From positions 288,859 to 330,431 of the forward strand of contig MU277697.1 of the NCBI GenBank assembly GCA_022385805.1: DNA of 41,573 bases. Reading direction: 5' to 3'. Within the stretch, counting starts at the first letter, position 1. Every line of letters begins with the position of its first letter. The position numbers and the translations under genes are program-made. This document shows positions 1 to 9,713 of this stretch, one piece after another. The stretch comes from Pilatotrama ljubarskyi. Its lineage: Eukaryota > Basidiomycota > Agaricomycetes > Polyporales > Polyporaceae. A model generated the notes under the pieces. That model saw only the letters and a program-made list of their open reading frames with translations, was not told the origin of the DNA and searched no databases.

Positions 1-683
1 CAACCACTACGTGTGCCTCTACCCAAGTGCTCCACAGGTAAGCTGAGCCTAGCGGGCTTTCTGCTGCGTGTCAAGCCCTGCTCAACAGGAAGGGCCCTTG
101 ATCTCCTGGGAGCACACTTTCACCAGATCCAAACCGGAGGCGATTTTAATCGGCGAGGAGAAGTGGAGCATTCCGGAGGGCTCTTACATCGCTCTCAGGC
201 GCCCTGGCGCCGAAGACTTCACCTTCCTTGTACCCACTAGGCACCCACAGATTGCTCATCCCGAGCCCATGGTGGCGTAGCAAGAGACGGGTGCCCTTTC
301 ATACCACGATGTCTCGTGTACGATCATCATCCATGTATGGATAGTCAACTTGTCTCTCGCTGTAGTGGTACCTCAATCGCATCACCTTGTATGTGACAGT
401 GTCTCTTCCAACCTCAACAGGCGAATATGTCTGACACTTGCCTTGCCAGTGGACTCTAAGCAACTGCGTCAATCAGAGCATATGAGATATCATTTGGTTG
501 ACTCTAAGTAGTGGGGAGATACTGTATAGTACCCTTGACGACCACGGCACGTTATCTACTCCCAGCTCTTCCTTCACCTGCAGTCCAGGACGTACTGACC
601 ACAGTGCCCAGCACTGCTCGGGCACAGTTCTGCTGACGTATTCTAAGTCTTCATAGAATGCCGACTAGCTGACAGGGACCGCT
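1..683. other. gene-poor left edge
   Basis: No gene is supported here. A plus-strand open frame at 68-280 (70 codons, ending in a stop) has a protein-like composition but no motif I recognise and no splice signals tying it to neighbours. It could be a relic or the last exon of a gene that begins outside the window. Confidence 0.4.
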
Positions 684-2705
684 TCACTCTAGAGCGAAGT
701 CAAATGCGACCCTGGGCATCGTAATCTGACTGTCCCTATCGCGTACTTGGAGAAACTTTTGGACAAATTTGTTCTCCAACCTAAACCAAGACTCAACGCG
801 ACTGGTGCCTTCACAGTCTGTGTAAATGAGCAATCCCCGCCCAACTTCATTTTCGCTGGAGCCATGCACGGAATCTGGTTCCCTCCAGCGGAGTCCTTGT
901 TGAGCAGGTGAACTATTCTTGTTGACGCTCTTGCCGTGACCTGAGGCTTCCCAAGAGCTTGATCGACCCTGAACAAGGTATCCTGCACGAGGTATGGGAA
1001 TCCACATCCCGACGTATGCGAACCAATGTCCCTCTGTGGCTTTGCTTGTCGTCCAAACTGATTGTAACTCGAGGTGCCACTTCCTCTCATCCACATCGGA
1101 GATAGTGAAGACTGTCTGGCTATGGTGTCTCGACCTTTTGTTCGATGATGGTGTTATTGCACATGCGTATGCCTTCAGATGTAGCTGCCAGGATCGAACT
1201 GAATCCGAAGAATCTGACCACTGCAAGTCGACTTGGACGCTCTTGTTGACTTCTAGGGCCCATAGATACTGCTGCTTCAAGTCAAGCGGAGGCACGTCGT
1301 GTGCCACGAGTTTGGTGAGGTAGTTGCCGAGGCCATGCACTCTTGGAATCCATTCACTGGGGAATGTCGGTACACGCCTTGAAGGAGGATAGGAGGTCAG
1401 CACACTGAGCCACATACACTCGACTCGGACATGACGTCCAGCAGCTCTACCCGAAATAAGGAGGTCTTTCATGACGTCTGCAAAGAAATACACCGTCTGA
1501 GCCTGTATCCGGGGTCTGCCGCTCAGCTTGCTTTTTTCTGCTTCCTTCAATGCAATGAAGAGTTCCTTGTCGCGCTCTGCTGCACTAGACAGAGCGGCGC
1601 GAAGAACGAAGGGAAACTCAGAAGGATCAGAGTAGGTACGCATGTAGGCGTTCTGCAGAATGGCCTGTTCCCGTGCCGCAAAGTGCAGTGTAGGTTCAGA
1701 AGGGATGAGCATCGCGTCGAGCAGGGTGGAGATCTGGACCCGGCGACGATCATCAGAACAGCTTGAATTGTCATCCTTGAATAATATGACTTCTGGAGGT
1801 GTTGAGGGGGGTGGACCTTGATATCGTTCTAGAGCCACAAGCAGCAGGGCCAACAGAGTAGACATAGCATAGTGCTTCCTTGCTGTAGCGGAGGAACTGG
1901 ACTCTGAGATGAGCTCGGTGATTCCGAAGGACTTTATCGCAACCCAGTTGGCTGACTTTGTCAATGGTCCCAGTGATGTTTCCACGAGTTGGATACTGCA
2001 ATGGTATGCCAGTCAGCTCGAACTTGCAAGATGCAGTGCTACAAGAGCATACCTGGTTGTGCTGAGCTGCCATTGACGATTCTTAGAGCCGTCACCAGCG
2101 TGCAGAACCATGACCGTTTCCGGATTATGACAGACGACCTCGGGAAGCGTCCATGGTCTGTCCACGTAGTCAGACCCGACGTCCAAGGGGCATATGCACT
2201 CGAGTCCTCCGTGCACAATGATACAGTGCTTTGCTCTCCAGTAGATCTTGTGCCGAAAGACATTTAGGTGATCCTTCTCGTCACGAAGCGGATTCGGGTC
2301 CTCCCGGACACAGAAGACATCCAGCCAAAGGTATTTGTGGCCAAGCTTGCTTGATGCACGTGCGAGTGCTCGCATGACCTCCACGCTGACGCGGATATAC
2401 ATCCGGTCTCGCATTCGAACCGTCCAGCAGGGCTTCTGGTACACGTCGGCACCCGGGTCCGGGGTCAGTTGCGACACGTAGGATATTGCGGCGTAGGAAG
2501 GCGTTGGTTCGGGAATGAACCGTCCATCTGACGATGAGGCTCGTGGGTACTCGACGATGACAAGCCTGCTGTCGTCGAGCATCGCTTTGCAATCGATCAG
2601 CCTGAACCGCTTGCGGCCGCACTCTGTTGTCTTTGGTAAGGAGAAGGAGGTTTGACGGTCGGGGAGGGGGGATGTGTATATAGTCCCAGCAGCGTTTGAT
2701 TTCAT
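684..2705 (-). CDS. divergent HET-domain protein
   Basis: Two exons, 2705-2053 and 1995-684, joined across a 57-nt intron (donor GTATGC, branch-like CTGAC, acceptor TTGCAG) give 654 codons plus stop. The N-terminal ~190 residues carry a heterokaryon-incompatibility (HET) domain: RLID near residue 35, YAAISYV at 71-77, YLWLDVFCV near 125-133, and RPWTLPEV near 183-190 in place of the usual RxWTxQE. The SYVWG motif reads SYVSQ, so the domain is divergent. The remaining ~430 residues match no domain I can name. HET domains act in fungal non-self recognition and trigger cell death. This copy lacks the CxxCWEG module of the island genes and belongs to another subclass. It is transcribed away from the aminotransferase. 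The start is the first ATG before the HET motifs; an upstream exon is not excluded. Confidence 0.75.
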
Positions 2706-3446
2706 CTTGGCACCAGTTTCTGACGCAGGACACTAGATGACGGAAGGATGGGCAGATGTGGGCCGCTCTTATATCGAAGGCCTCGTATGACGACGAGGCT
2801 AAATCATGGTGGTGTACATATCTGAACTCGTTGCTAGGTAGTTGTTATACGCCATCAATGCCATAAAAGTATCTGGAGCTGAGGCGTCTCAGTGAGACTA
2901 ATCGGAACGCCAAGAGAGGCGACGGACGCACCTGACGGTTATAGTCTTCGGATGCCACGATGAGTTGACGTGGCCTGATGTCACATACTCGAGGTTACAA
3001 TATCCCCAATACCTGACCGGTCTCGCCATCATAACCAGCCAGCAGGTGTTCCCAGTCAAGCACGAACGTTCTGTATATGATTCACTGCGAGCATCTGGCG
3101 GCGCGGCCTACGCTTTTCTCGCTTACCCGTAGCATCACAATGCATATTGTATAAGGCTCCGACGCAATAGACCAGCAACTATAAACGCGCAACGAGAATA
3201 ACAGCAAGTCAATCGGTTCGGAGTGATGGGCGTTGAGTACAAAGAAGGCGATAGCAGACGACGCCACGACGATCGAGATAGACGCCACAAGTCCGATCGA
3301 ATAATTCCGAGAATATCGGACGAGATAATGGGTCTGCGCGAGCAGCCATGGCCGCCTTGACTCGACTGCCGCGACCGAGCTCTGCCAGGGCCCTCTTTTC
3401 TCTCAACTGTTGCTTTCTGCGTCCAGGAGCTCGTGCTGCGCGCAAC
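2706..3446. promoter_or_regulatory. divergent intergenic/promoter region
   Basis: This stretch separates a minus-strand HET gene from the plus-strand aminotransferase and must hold both promoters. I see no convincing gene. The open frames on the minus strand at 3082-3623 overlap the aminotransferase start and have no supporting motif. A TATA-like TGTATATAG lies just inside the HET 5' end near 2676, too close to be a clear promoter. Confidence 0.4.
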
Positions 3447-4941
3447 ATGGCGACTAAACCCGCTTTCCGTCTGTCCAACGCCATCCAGGCTACTGGGAGA
3501 CCGCCGTGAGTAATCCTTTACTTCGACGAGCTCGAGGCACAGGCTGACTGCATATGCTCCCTTCCAGCATCCCGCAGGCGTACGAATGGGCCGAGTCGTA
3601 CGCCGCCACGCCAGCACGACCACTCTTGGACATGTCGCAAGGCGTCCCGGGAGTGCCGCCCCCGCCCGCCGTGCTCGACGCGCTCGCGAAGTCGGCCGCC
3701 ACGCCGCAGAATTGCGGGTACATCCCGAACGCGGGGACGCCTGAGCTCCGGGAAGCGATGGTGGCGGAGATGAAGCGGGCGTACGGCGCGGACGCGGACG
3801 TCACCCCGGACGACTTGGCTGTTACTGCTGGGTGCAACCTCGCCTTCGTCGCGGTCGCGATGACCCTCGCGGATGCGGGGGACGAGGTCATCCTGCCTGT
3901 TCCATGGTATTGAGCTCTCTACTTGCGGCTGGAAGGAGGTGTTCACGTTTGCGGCACGACAGGTACTTCAATCACGAGTGAGTAGAACGAGGTGGCAACT
4001 TGAGGGCGTCGCGCTGACGGGCCCATGTAGGATGACCCTGACGATGCTCGGCATCAAGCCTGTGCTATTGCACACGTATGCGCGAGAGGGCTTCATGCCC
4101 TCGGTGGAGCGCTGCGCCGCATTGATCACGGAGAAGACGAAGGCGATCGTGCTTGTCTCCCCTAACAACCCCGTAAGCTCTCACGAACTGCCCGCAGGAA
4201 CGCGTGCTGATCCGCCTACAGACGGGGGCAATATACCCTCCGAGCCTCATCGCGTCCTTCGCGAAGCTCGCGCGCGATCGCCACGTCGCGCTCGTCCTCG
4301 ACGAGACCTACCGCGACTTCATCACGACGCACGCGCCGCATCACCTCTTCTCCAAACCCTCTTCCGGCCGCGCGGCGACCGAGCACACGCCTAGCGCGGA
4401 CTGGGACTGGCGCTCGACGTTCATCTCCCTCTTCTCGTTCTCCAAGTCGTACTGCATCCCCGGGCATCGCTTGGGGCTGGTCTGCGCGTCCGCGGAGATC
4501 ATGCCCTCACTTAACACGGCGCTCGACTCGCTGCAGATCTGCGCGCCCCGCCCGCCCCAGGTCGCCCTCGCACCACTCATCCCATCGCTCCGGCCGTTCG
4601 TGCGCGCGACCGCGGAGGCGGTTGCCCACCGGCACACGCTATTCAAGGAGCGGCTGCCGGCGAGGTGGAAGATCGGCAGCCAGGGCGGGTACTACGCGTT
4701 CGTGCGGCACCCGTTCAAGGGGAAGCACGCGAACGAGGTGTGCAAACGGCTGGCGCAGGAGACCGGGGTGCTCACGCTACCTGCGGGGTTCTTTGGGCCG
4801 AAAGGGGAGGAGGACAAGACGGTGATGGACGAGGATCGGTGGGTGCGGTTCTCGGTGGCGAACGTGGACGACAGGAAGGTGGAGCTGGTATGCGAGAGGC
4901 TGGCGGAGAGTGAGCAGGCTTTCGGATGGGAGTTGGATTAA
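3447..4941 (+). CDS. class I/II PLP-dependent aminotransferase
   Basis: Five exons: 3447-3505, 3568-3906, 3963-3977, 4031-4172 and 4222-4941, giving 424 residues. Introns are 49-62 nt with GT..AG ends; exon 3 is a 15-nt microexon needed to restore the PWYFNHEMT segment. The fold-type I signatures are present: the NNPTG loop spans the fourth intron, the PLP-pyridine Asp and Tyr lie in DETYRDF (about 212-218), the Schiff-base Lys is in SFSKSY (about 260), and the carboxylate-binding Arg is in WVRFSVAN near the C-terminus. It should transfer an amino group from an amino acid to a 2-oxo acid in the cytosol; the substrate cannot be told from sequence. Length is normal for the family. A decayed copy of its 3' end lies near 7165-7320. 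Confidence 0.9.
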
Positions 4942-5299
4942 GAAGTATTTAGAGGGCTGTAAAATAAACTAGGGCGTTGTGTGGAAATGCCGACTGCGTT
5001 CTTCTAGCGGTAGGCTAATAAGGTTGATTCAGAGCAGACGGATGCCTAATGCCGACTCGGAGCTTCATTTGATCTCTTCTTCCGTTCCTCCACATCTTGC
5101 TCTTCCACGCCCATACGCATATGCATGTCCTCTTTTCGGAGAGCAAGTGTCGGCTTCGGCTTACCCGTAAATCCGAGGTCGCAGCCTCTACGCCGTCGAC
5201 CATCCACCCTCACCCCTTTCCTCTCCCATTTCCTTCTCTAGTCCCAACGCCACCCCGCTCCGTCACCAGCCCCATTGCGCGTTTTCCCACATTGCTGCC
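4942..5299. other. intergenic spacer
   Basis: No gene is seen. The first ~60 bases are the aminotransferase 3' UTR with GAGGGCTGTAAAATAAAC at about 4954-4971, a block repeated near 7272-7289. The later part is pyrimidine-rich, as expected for a promoter or 5' UTR of the following phosphotransferase-like locus. Confidence 0.5.
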
Positions 5300-7040
5300 C
5301 CTCGCGGCGAGAGCGACGATCTCTTTGAATATACATCAGGGCGCTGGATGTAAGTCTCATGTATCTTATTTAACGGAGATGCTCTAATCGTATGGTCTAG
5401 TTTGTCCAGTGTCAACGACGCGCTTCGCCGCACGCAGCGTAAACGTGACTTTAACGTCGATGGGCTACGTCGCCTTGCGGCGGAGTCCGTTCAGAGAAGT
5501 CCTGATGACATCGTCAGCCTGAAGAAACTCGCCGAGGGCGGGTTCAACCGTGTTTTCCTCATCACCATGAGCGACGGCTTCCAGATGGTGGCGCGCATCC
5601 CGTACCTGCAGTGACTACGGTTCCCAAATACTTCGCTGTGGCTAGCGAAGCGGCTACGCTCGCCTATCTCCGTGCATTGGAATACCTACACCAGAGGTAT
5701 ACCAGTACTCGCCTACGCCGGACAACATGGCCGGGACTGAGTATATCTTCATGCAATTCATAGAAGGTGCCAGCTCGGCCGACGTCTTTTCCGATCTGGC
5801 GGTGGACAACATCATCTTGATCCTGCGCCAACTTGCCGAGTTGGAGGCGAGGATTTTATTGAGAGCTTTGCCAGCAGGCGGGAGCTTATACTTCACCGAA
5901 GACATGGCCCGTATAGCCGGGAGCGCGTCCGAGTCTGGGGCCTACTCGACCGGGTGTCGCGCTCAAAGACGGGCGTTTCTGCGTCGGTCCAGAAACCAGC
6001 TTAGCGCTATGGTACGGCAGGAGGTCGCAGCTGAACGTAGACCGAGGACCCTGTAGGCCGCTCCTTGCCCATTCAAACGCACTCTCAGACTGACCAAACG
6101 CTATAGAGGCAGATGCGGAAGCAGCCCTCCTGAGAGGGGCTGAAAAGGAACGAGCGTACTTGGAGCGATTCGGTCGGCCGCTGTTGCCCCTGCAGCGCGC
6201 CAGGCGGGAAGCGTACCAGTTCCGAGAGCAGCACCCGTCCGAGCACGTCCAGAATCTGGACCGATACCTCCGCATCTCGTCCCCAGGGACCCTTCTCGCG
6301 ATCACTTCTGCATCCGCCACCCCGACCTGCAGGTAAGTAACATCATCGTTTCCTGGTCCCCGGAATCAAACTCGTACGTCATCGCCGGCCTAATCGACTG
6401 GCAGCACGCTTCCATCCTACCCCTGTCTCTCCACGCCGGCATACCCCCACGGCTGCAGAACTACACCGATGCTGCATGGCAACCCATGACGCCGCCTTGT
6501 CTGCCGGATAGCCTCAACGAGATGGCCGAGACCCAGCGGGAAAGTGAGATGGAGCTCTACCATCGTCGCGTTCTCCACTACCACTACGCCGAGAACACGA
6601 GGAAGTGCAACTTACTCCACTACGCGGCTTTGACGGACCCCGTGGATGCTCTCCGGCGTCGCCTGTTCCATCACGCTCGTGCACCGTGGGAGGGCGAAAC
6701 TCTCCCGCTCAAGGTCGCGCTTACACAAGCCACGGAGAATTGGGAGACACTCGTGGGCGAGGGCGTACCGTGTCCGATCGCGTTGGAGCCCGACGATGTG
6801 GGCGAAACGAAGAAGCTGGACGCGGAGGTCAGAGAGGTGGACAGTCTCGTAGAGGTGTTGCGGGACAACATCGGCGTTGGGCCGGATGACGGGGTCCCTG
6901 CCGAGCACTATGAAGAGGCCATGGTGCGGAATAGGAAGTTGAAGGAGGTTGGATTGGCGGCGGCGGACAACGAAGAAGAAAGGGCTCTGCTCGCAGCGCA
7001 CTGGCCCTTCGACGATATGGACGAGGAGGACTATATGTAG
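5300..7040 (+). pseudogene. AIM9-type aminoglycoside-phosphotransferase-like gene, frameshifted
   Basis: Translated pieces in three frames line up with one protein of the basidiomycete protein-kinase-like/APH family related to yeast Aim9: EYTSGRW at the 5' end, AEGGFNRVF (P-loop-like, ~5530), GTEYIFMQF (~5733), GRFCVGPETSLALWYG (~5965), then RHPDLQ and GLIDWQH (APH catalytic HxDxxxxN-like and D-loop regions, ~6318-6405), ending in a conserved acidic tail at 7040. An intron at about 5350-5400 is well formed. The frame breaks near 5605, 5680, 5951-5962 and 6286; three of these look like one base lost from a C or G run. The most obvious splice at about 6053-6112 makes an in-frame stop. No start ATG is found in frame with the first exon. 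Either a pseudogene or a locally poor consensus. Confidence 0.75.
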
Positions 7041-7051
7041 ACATGTCGCGC

Positions 7052-7170
7052 TCTCCTACTCGACTACGTCTGGACGGAAACGCTGTCCATCGTACAGGAC
7101 TCGGAGGACAACAAGTGGTGCGAGCCGGATTGGATGCAGGCGATTTGTCGTGACGTCTGCCTGACTACTC
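7052..7170 (+). pseudogene. decayed HET-domain fragment
   Basis: In one frame this reads a run matching the second HET motif: VWTETLSIVQDSED, then M, I, RD and LT at the expected spacing. Intact paralogues have LWTDSLCIIQDSDEDK...M..IYRDAYLTI. No start, no flanking HET motifs and no longer frame are present, so it is a relic. It sits directly behind the broken AIM9-type gene. Confidence 0.65.
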
Positions 7171-7320
7171 GGAGGCGATGGCGAACGTCTTGGGGCCGTC
7201 CGAGTCGCTGTCCTCTGCTGCAGCGCCGAGAGGGAGAGTCGGGTGTTCGAAGGGGATTAGGACGTACCTGGAGGGCTGTAAAATAAACCTATGGCGTCGC
7301 GTGAAAATGTCGAGTACATG
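7165..7320 (+). repeat. decayed copy of the aminotransferase 3' end
   Basis: Bases 7165-7260 show patchy similarity to the last ~90 coding bases of the aminotransferase (GGCGAACGT, GAGAGGG, TTCG..GGGATTAG), and 7270-7289 repeats the 3' UTR block GAGGGCTGTAAAATAAAC exactly, followed by a related GGCGT-GTG-AAAATG run. This points to a duplicated and eroded gene end. Confidence 0.55.
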
Positions 7321-7363
7321 GAGGCCATTTATGACAGTTACTGAGACGGGACGGATGAGAAGG

Positions 7364-7369
7364 AAAAAA
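7364..7369 (-). terminator. Pol III terminator
   Basis: A run of six T on the minus strand begins one base after the tRNA 3' end, as expected for RNA polymerase III termination. Confidence 0.8.
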
Positions 7370-7370
7370 T

Positions 7371-7457
7371 GGACCCTCCGAGAATCGAACTCGGGACCCT
7401 TGCATGGCATATGGTAACCTCATAAGTACAAAGCTCTACCGATTGAGCTAAGGGTCC
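7371..7457 (-). tRNA. tRNA-Ile(UAU) with a short intron
   Basis: The minus strand folds as a complete tRNA: acceptor GGACCCT/AGGGTCC, D arm GCTC...GAGC with the A box, anticodon stem TTGTA/TGCAA, and T arm CCCGAGTTCGATTCTCGG with the B box. Canonical numbering places the anticodon at TAT after CT, so isoleucine reading AUA. An insertion of about 15 nt follows position 37, the standard site for a nuclear tRNA intron. The intron is itself rich in ATAT/CAT sequence. Isotype depends on where the loop is drawn; the tRNA call is secure. Confidence 0.9.
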
Positions 7458-7526
7458 TCACCGAGGGATTGACCAGTCAAACTCTATGGACCCACTGGGC
7501 TGAAGCGAGACGCGTCCAGACGCGAC

Positions 7527-7580
7527 CTCGTCGTCCTCCTCCTCGTCCTCCTCGTCCTCCTCGTCCTCCTCCTCGCCGCA
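7527..7580. repeat. CCTCGT microsatellite
   Basis: A tract of repeated CCTCGT/CCTCCT units lies upstream of the Seh1 start, between the tRNA and the gene. On the sense strand it is a pyrimidine-rich 5' leader. It is open in the Seh1 frame, but the encoded Pro/Arg run is unlike any Seh1 N-terminus. Confidence 0.7.
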
Positions 7581-7669
7581 CGAGTGTCTGCCTTCAGCTG
7601 CTGTTTCTGCGCTACAGGCCCTTTGGGCGGACTACTGGAGTGCCCAACGATTTGCAGCGCAGTGTCAAG

Positions 7670-9402
7670 ATGATCCAGACGGGCCTGATCCCCAACGCGC
7701 ACAGCGATCTGGTCACGGACGCGTCCTACGACTTCTACGGCCTCCGTCTCGCCACCTGCAGTCTCGACCAGCGGTGCGCATCAGCCCACTCCGCCAACTC
7801 GTCTACGTACTCACCGTTCGCTGTCGCCCAGTCTGAAAATCTGGCAGCTGGACGAATCCACCGGCACCTGGAACCTCGAACACGACTGGAAAGTGCGCTC
7901 CCTCCCACTCCCCTCCGCACTCCCGCACCCCACTGACCTCTTCTCCTGTCTTTGCAGGCGCACGATGCAGCCATCTCCAATGTCAGCTGGGCCCATCCCG
8001 AGTTCGGCACCATCCTCGCCACCGCCTCCTTCGACCGCACCGTCAAGGTCTGGGAGCAAACCGTCGCCCCCGACGCCGACGGCACACAACTCAACGGCCC
8101 GAGTGCAGCGCCCTCGACCTCCTCCACCCGATGGGTCGAGCGCGCCATGCTCGTCGATGCAAAGGGCACCGTGCGCGCCGTCGAGTTCGCCCCGCAGCAC
8201 TTCGGACTGAAGCTCGTGCGTTCGCCTTCCTTGCCCTTCGCCGGGTGTGCAGCTGATACAGGGCAACCCCGTGTGCAGGCGACGATATCCTCGGACAACT
8301 GCCTCCGCATATACGAATGCCTCGAGCAGCCCTCCCTCGCTGCCTGGCAGCTCCTCGAGGAAGTCGACGTCCTCTCCCTCCCCGCCACTTCCCCCGCGCC
8401 CCGTTCGCTCTCCCAAACTCTCACCATGGCCACTCCCACCCAGCCCTCCGCCACACTGGACGGTAACTCGGTCTCGCTCGTCGCGCATGCATTGCAGCAG
8501 CAGGCCTCGCAGAATCAGCTCCCCGGGCGGCCGGGCCTGGGTACACGCGAGGTACGCTGACCTAAGGAGCCGTCTCGAGACGGCATCTCTGACCGCTGAA
8601 CCTCTACAGGCAGACGGCGGCTGGTGCATATCCTGGTGCAAGGACAAGTACTGGGGCGAGATCGTAGCCGCGGGGTGCGGGATCGACGGCATCGTCAAGG
8701 TACACCCTTCCTCCGCCGCTGCACTCACTCCTTCGCGGCCTCACAACTCTCATATATCCAGATCGTCCAAATCTCGCCCTCCCGGCGCCCATCGACGCTC
8801 CTAAGCCTCAACCCCTCCCCCACCACCTCCGCCGACCCCTCCTCCACCACCTCCAAGTCCACCGCGCAAGCAACGTCGTCAAACGGCGCCCCGGCGGCAG
8901 AGGGCAGCGACGGCCCCAAGACGTTCGCCGTCACCTCCATCGCCTGGGCGCCCTCGTGTGGCCGCTCGTACCACCTCGTCGCGACCGGCGGGCGCGACGG
9001 CCACGTGCGGATATGGCGCGTGAAGCCGCCGACGCCGAGCGACGACCTCGATGGCGAGGCAGATGCGGACGGCGGGGTTGGGACGGGCTCGGGCGATGCG
9101 GGCCGCTGGTCGGCGAGCATCGTGGGCGACTTTGACGACCACAAGTCGGCTGTCGGGCGGGTGGAGTGGAACGTGACTGGGTGAGTTTCGCCCCGGGCTG
9201 GTTTATGGGTGTGGGGGGAATGAGAGATGCTGATACGGTGCGTTCTAGGACAGTGCTCTCGTCCGCGGGGAACGACGGGAGGGTACGGTTGTGGAAGATG
9301 ACGGCCGGGAATGTGTGGCGGCCGGCGGGACACATCAGCGTCGAGCAGGCCGAGGAGCAGCAGGGCGACGTGGACATGGGCGATGTGACTGCTGAAGACT
9401 AG
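7670..9402 (+). CDS. SEH1: WD40 nucleoporin/SEA-complex subunit Seh1
   Basis: Seven exons (7670-7773, 7832-7892, 7958-8215, 8279-8551, 8610-8699, 8762-9180, 9249-9402) encode 452 residues; introns are 58-68 nt. Seh1 is a Sec13-like open beta-propeller of the Y-shaped Nup84/Nup107 nuclear pore subcomplex and of the SEA/GATOR2 complex that regulates TORC1. Visible features are the N-terminal AHSDLVTDASYDFYG, WD-type ends LKIWQL, VKVWEQ, LRIYEC, HVRIWR and VRLWKM, and AHDAAISNVSWAHPEFG. The protein is longer than yeast Seh1 (349) because of low-complexity inserts after blades 2-4. The start was put at the ATG just before IQTGLIPNAHSDL; the frame is open further upstream only through a CT-rich repeat. 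Confidence 0.92.
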
Positions 9403-9713
9403 GATGTGCGTGTGCGGCCGGTCGCGTGCGCAAATTCACGTTTGCTTGCCTCTTGTAGCTGGTGAACCCGATGCGATCTACCGGGTCCTTGGTCTTGCCT
9501 TGCGATGTGCTTACACGCATGGCAGGCGAAGGATGGAACCAGCCCGTACATCGTTCAGAGAGAAACGCAGCATCATCTACCGCATTCTTGCTCCTGTGGT
9601 AAGAGAGTCCGAGTGTAATCACATCTTCTCCCTAGCACGCAGGTCCTTGGTCCGTCAATCCGAGGGAGCAAAGGAATGTATTGCAAAACCCAGTACCCGC
9701 CGGTCAGTGGTAC
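9403..9713. other. convergent 3' spacer
   Basis: The 3' ends of Seh1 (plus) and the first island HET gene (minus) meet here. No gene or repeat is evident. Confidence 0.5.

Noticed and set aside
3135..3623. Minus-strand frame of 162 codons over the aminotransferase start
   Set aside because: It overlaps coding exons with clear splice signals and conserved motifs on the other strand; it has no motif and is a GC-driven shadow.
7469..7669. Upstream ATG extension of Seh1
   Set aside because: It would add a Pro/Arg run from the CCTCGT repeat and start 12 bp from the tRNA; the family start is at IQTGLIPNAHSDL.
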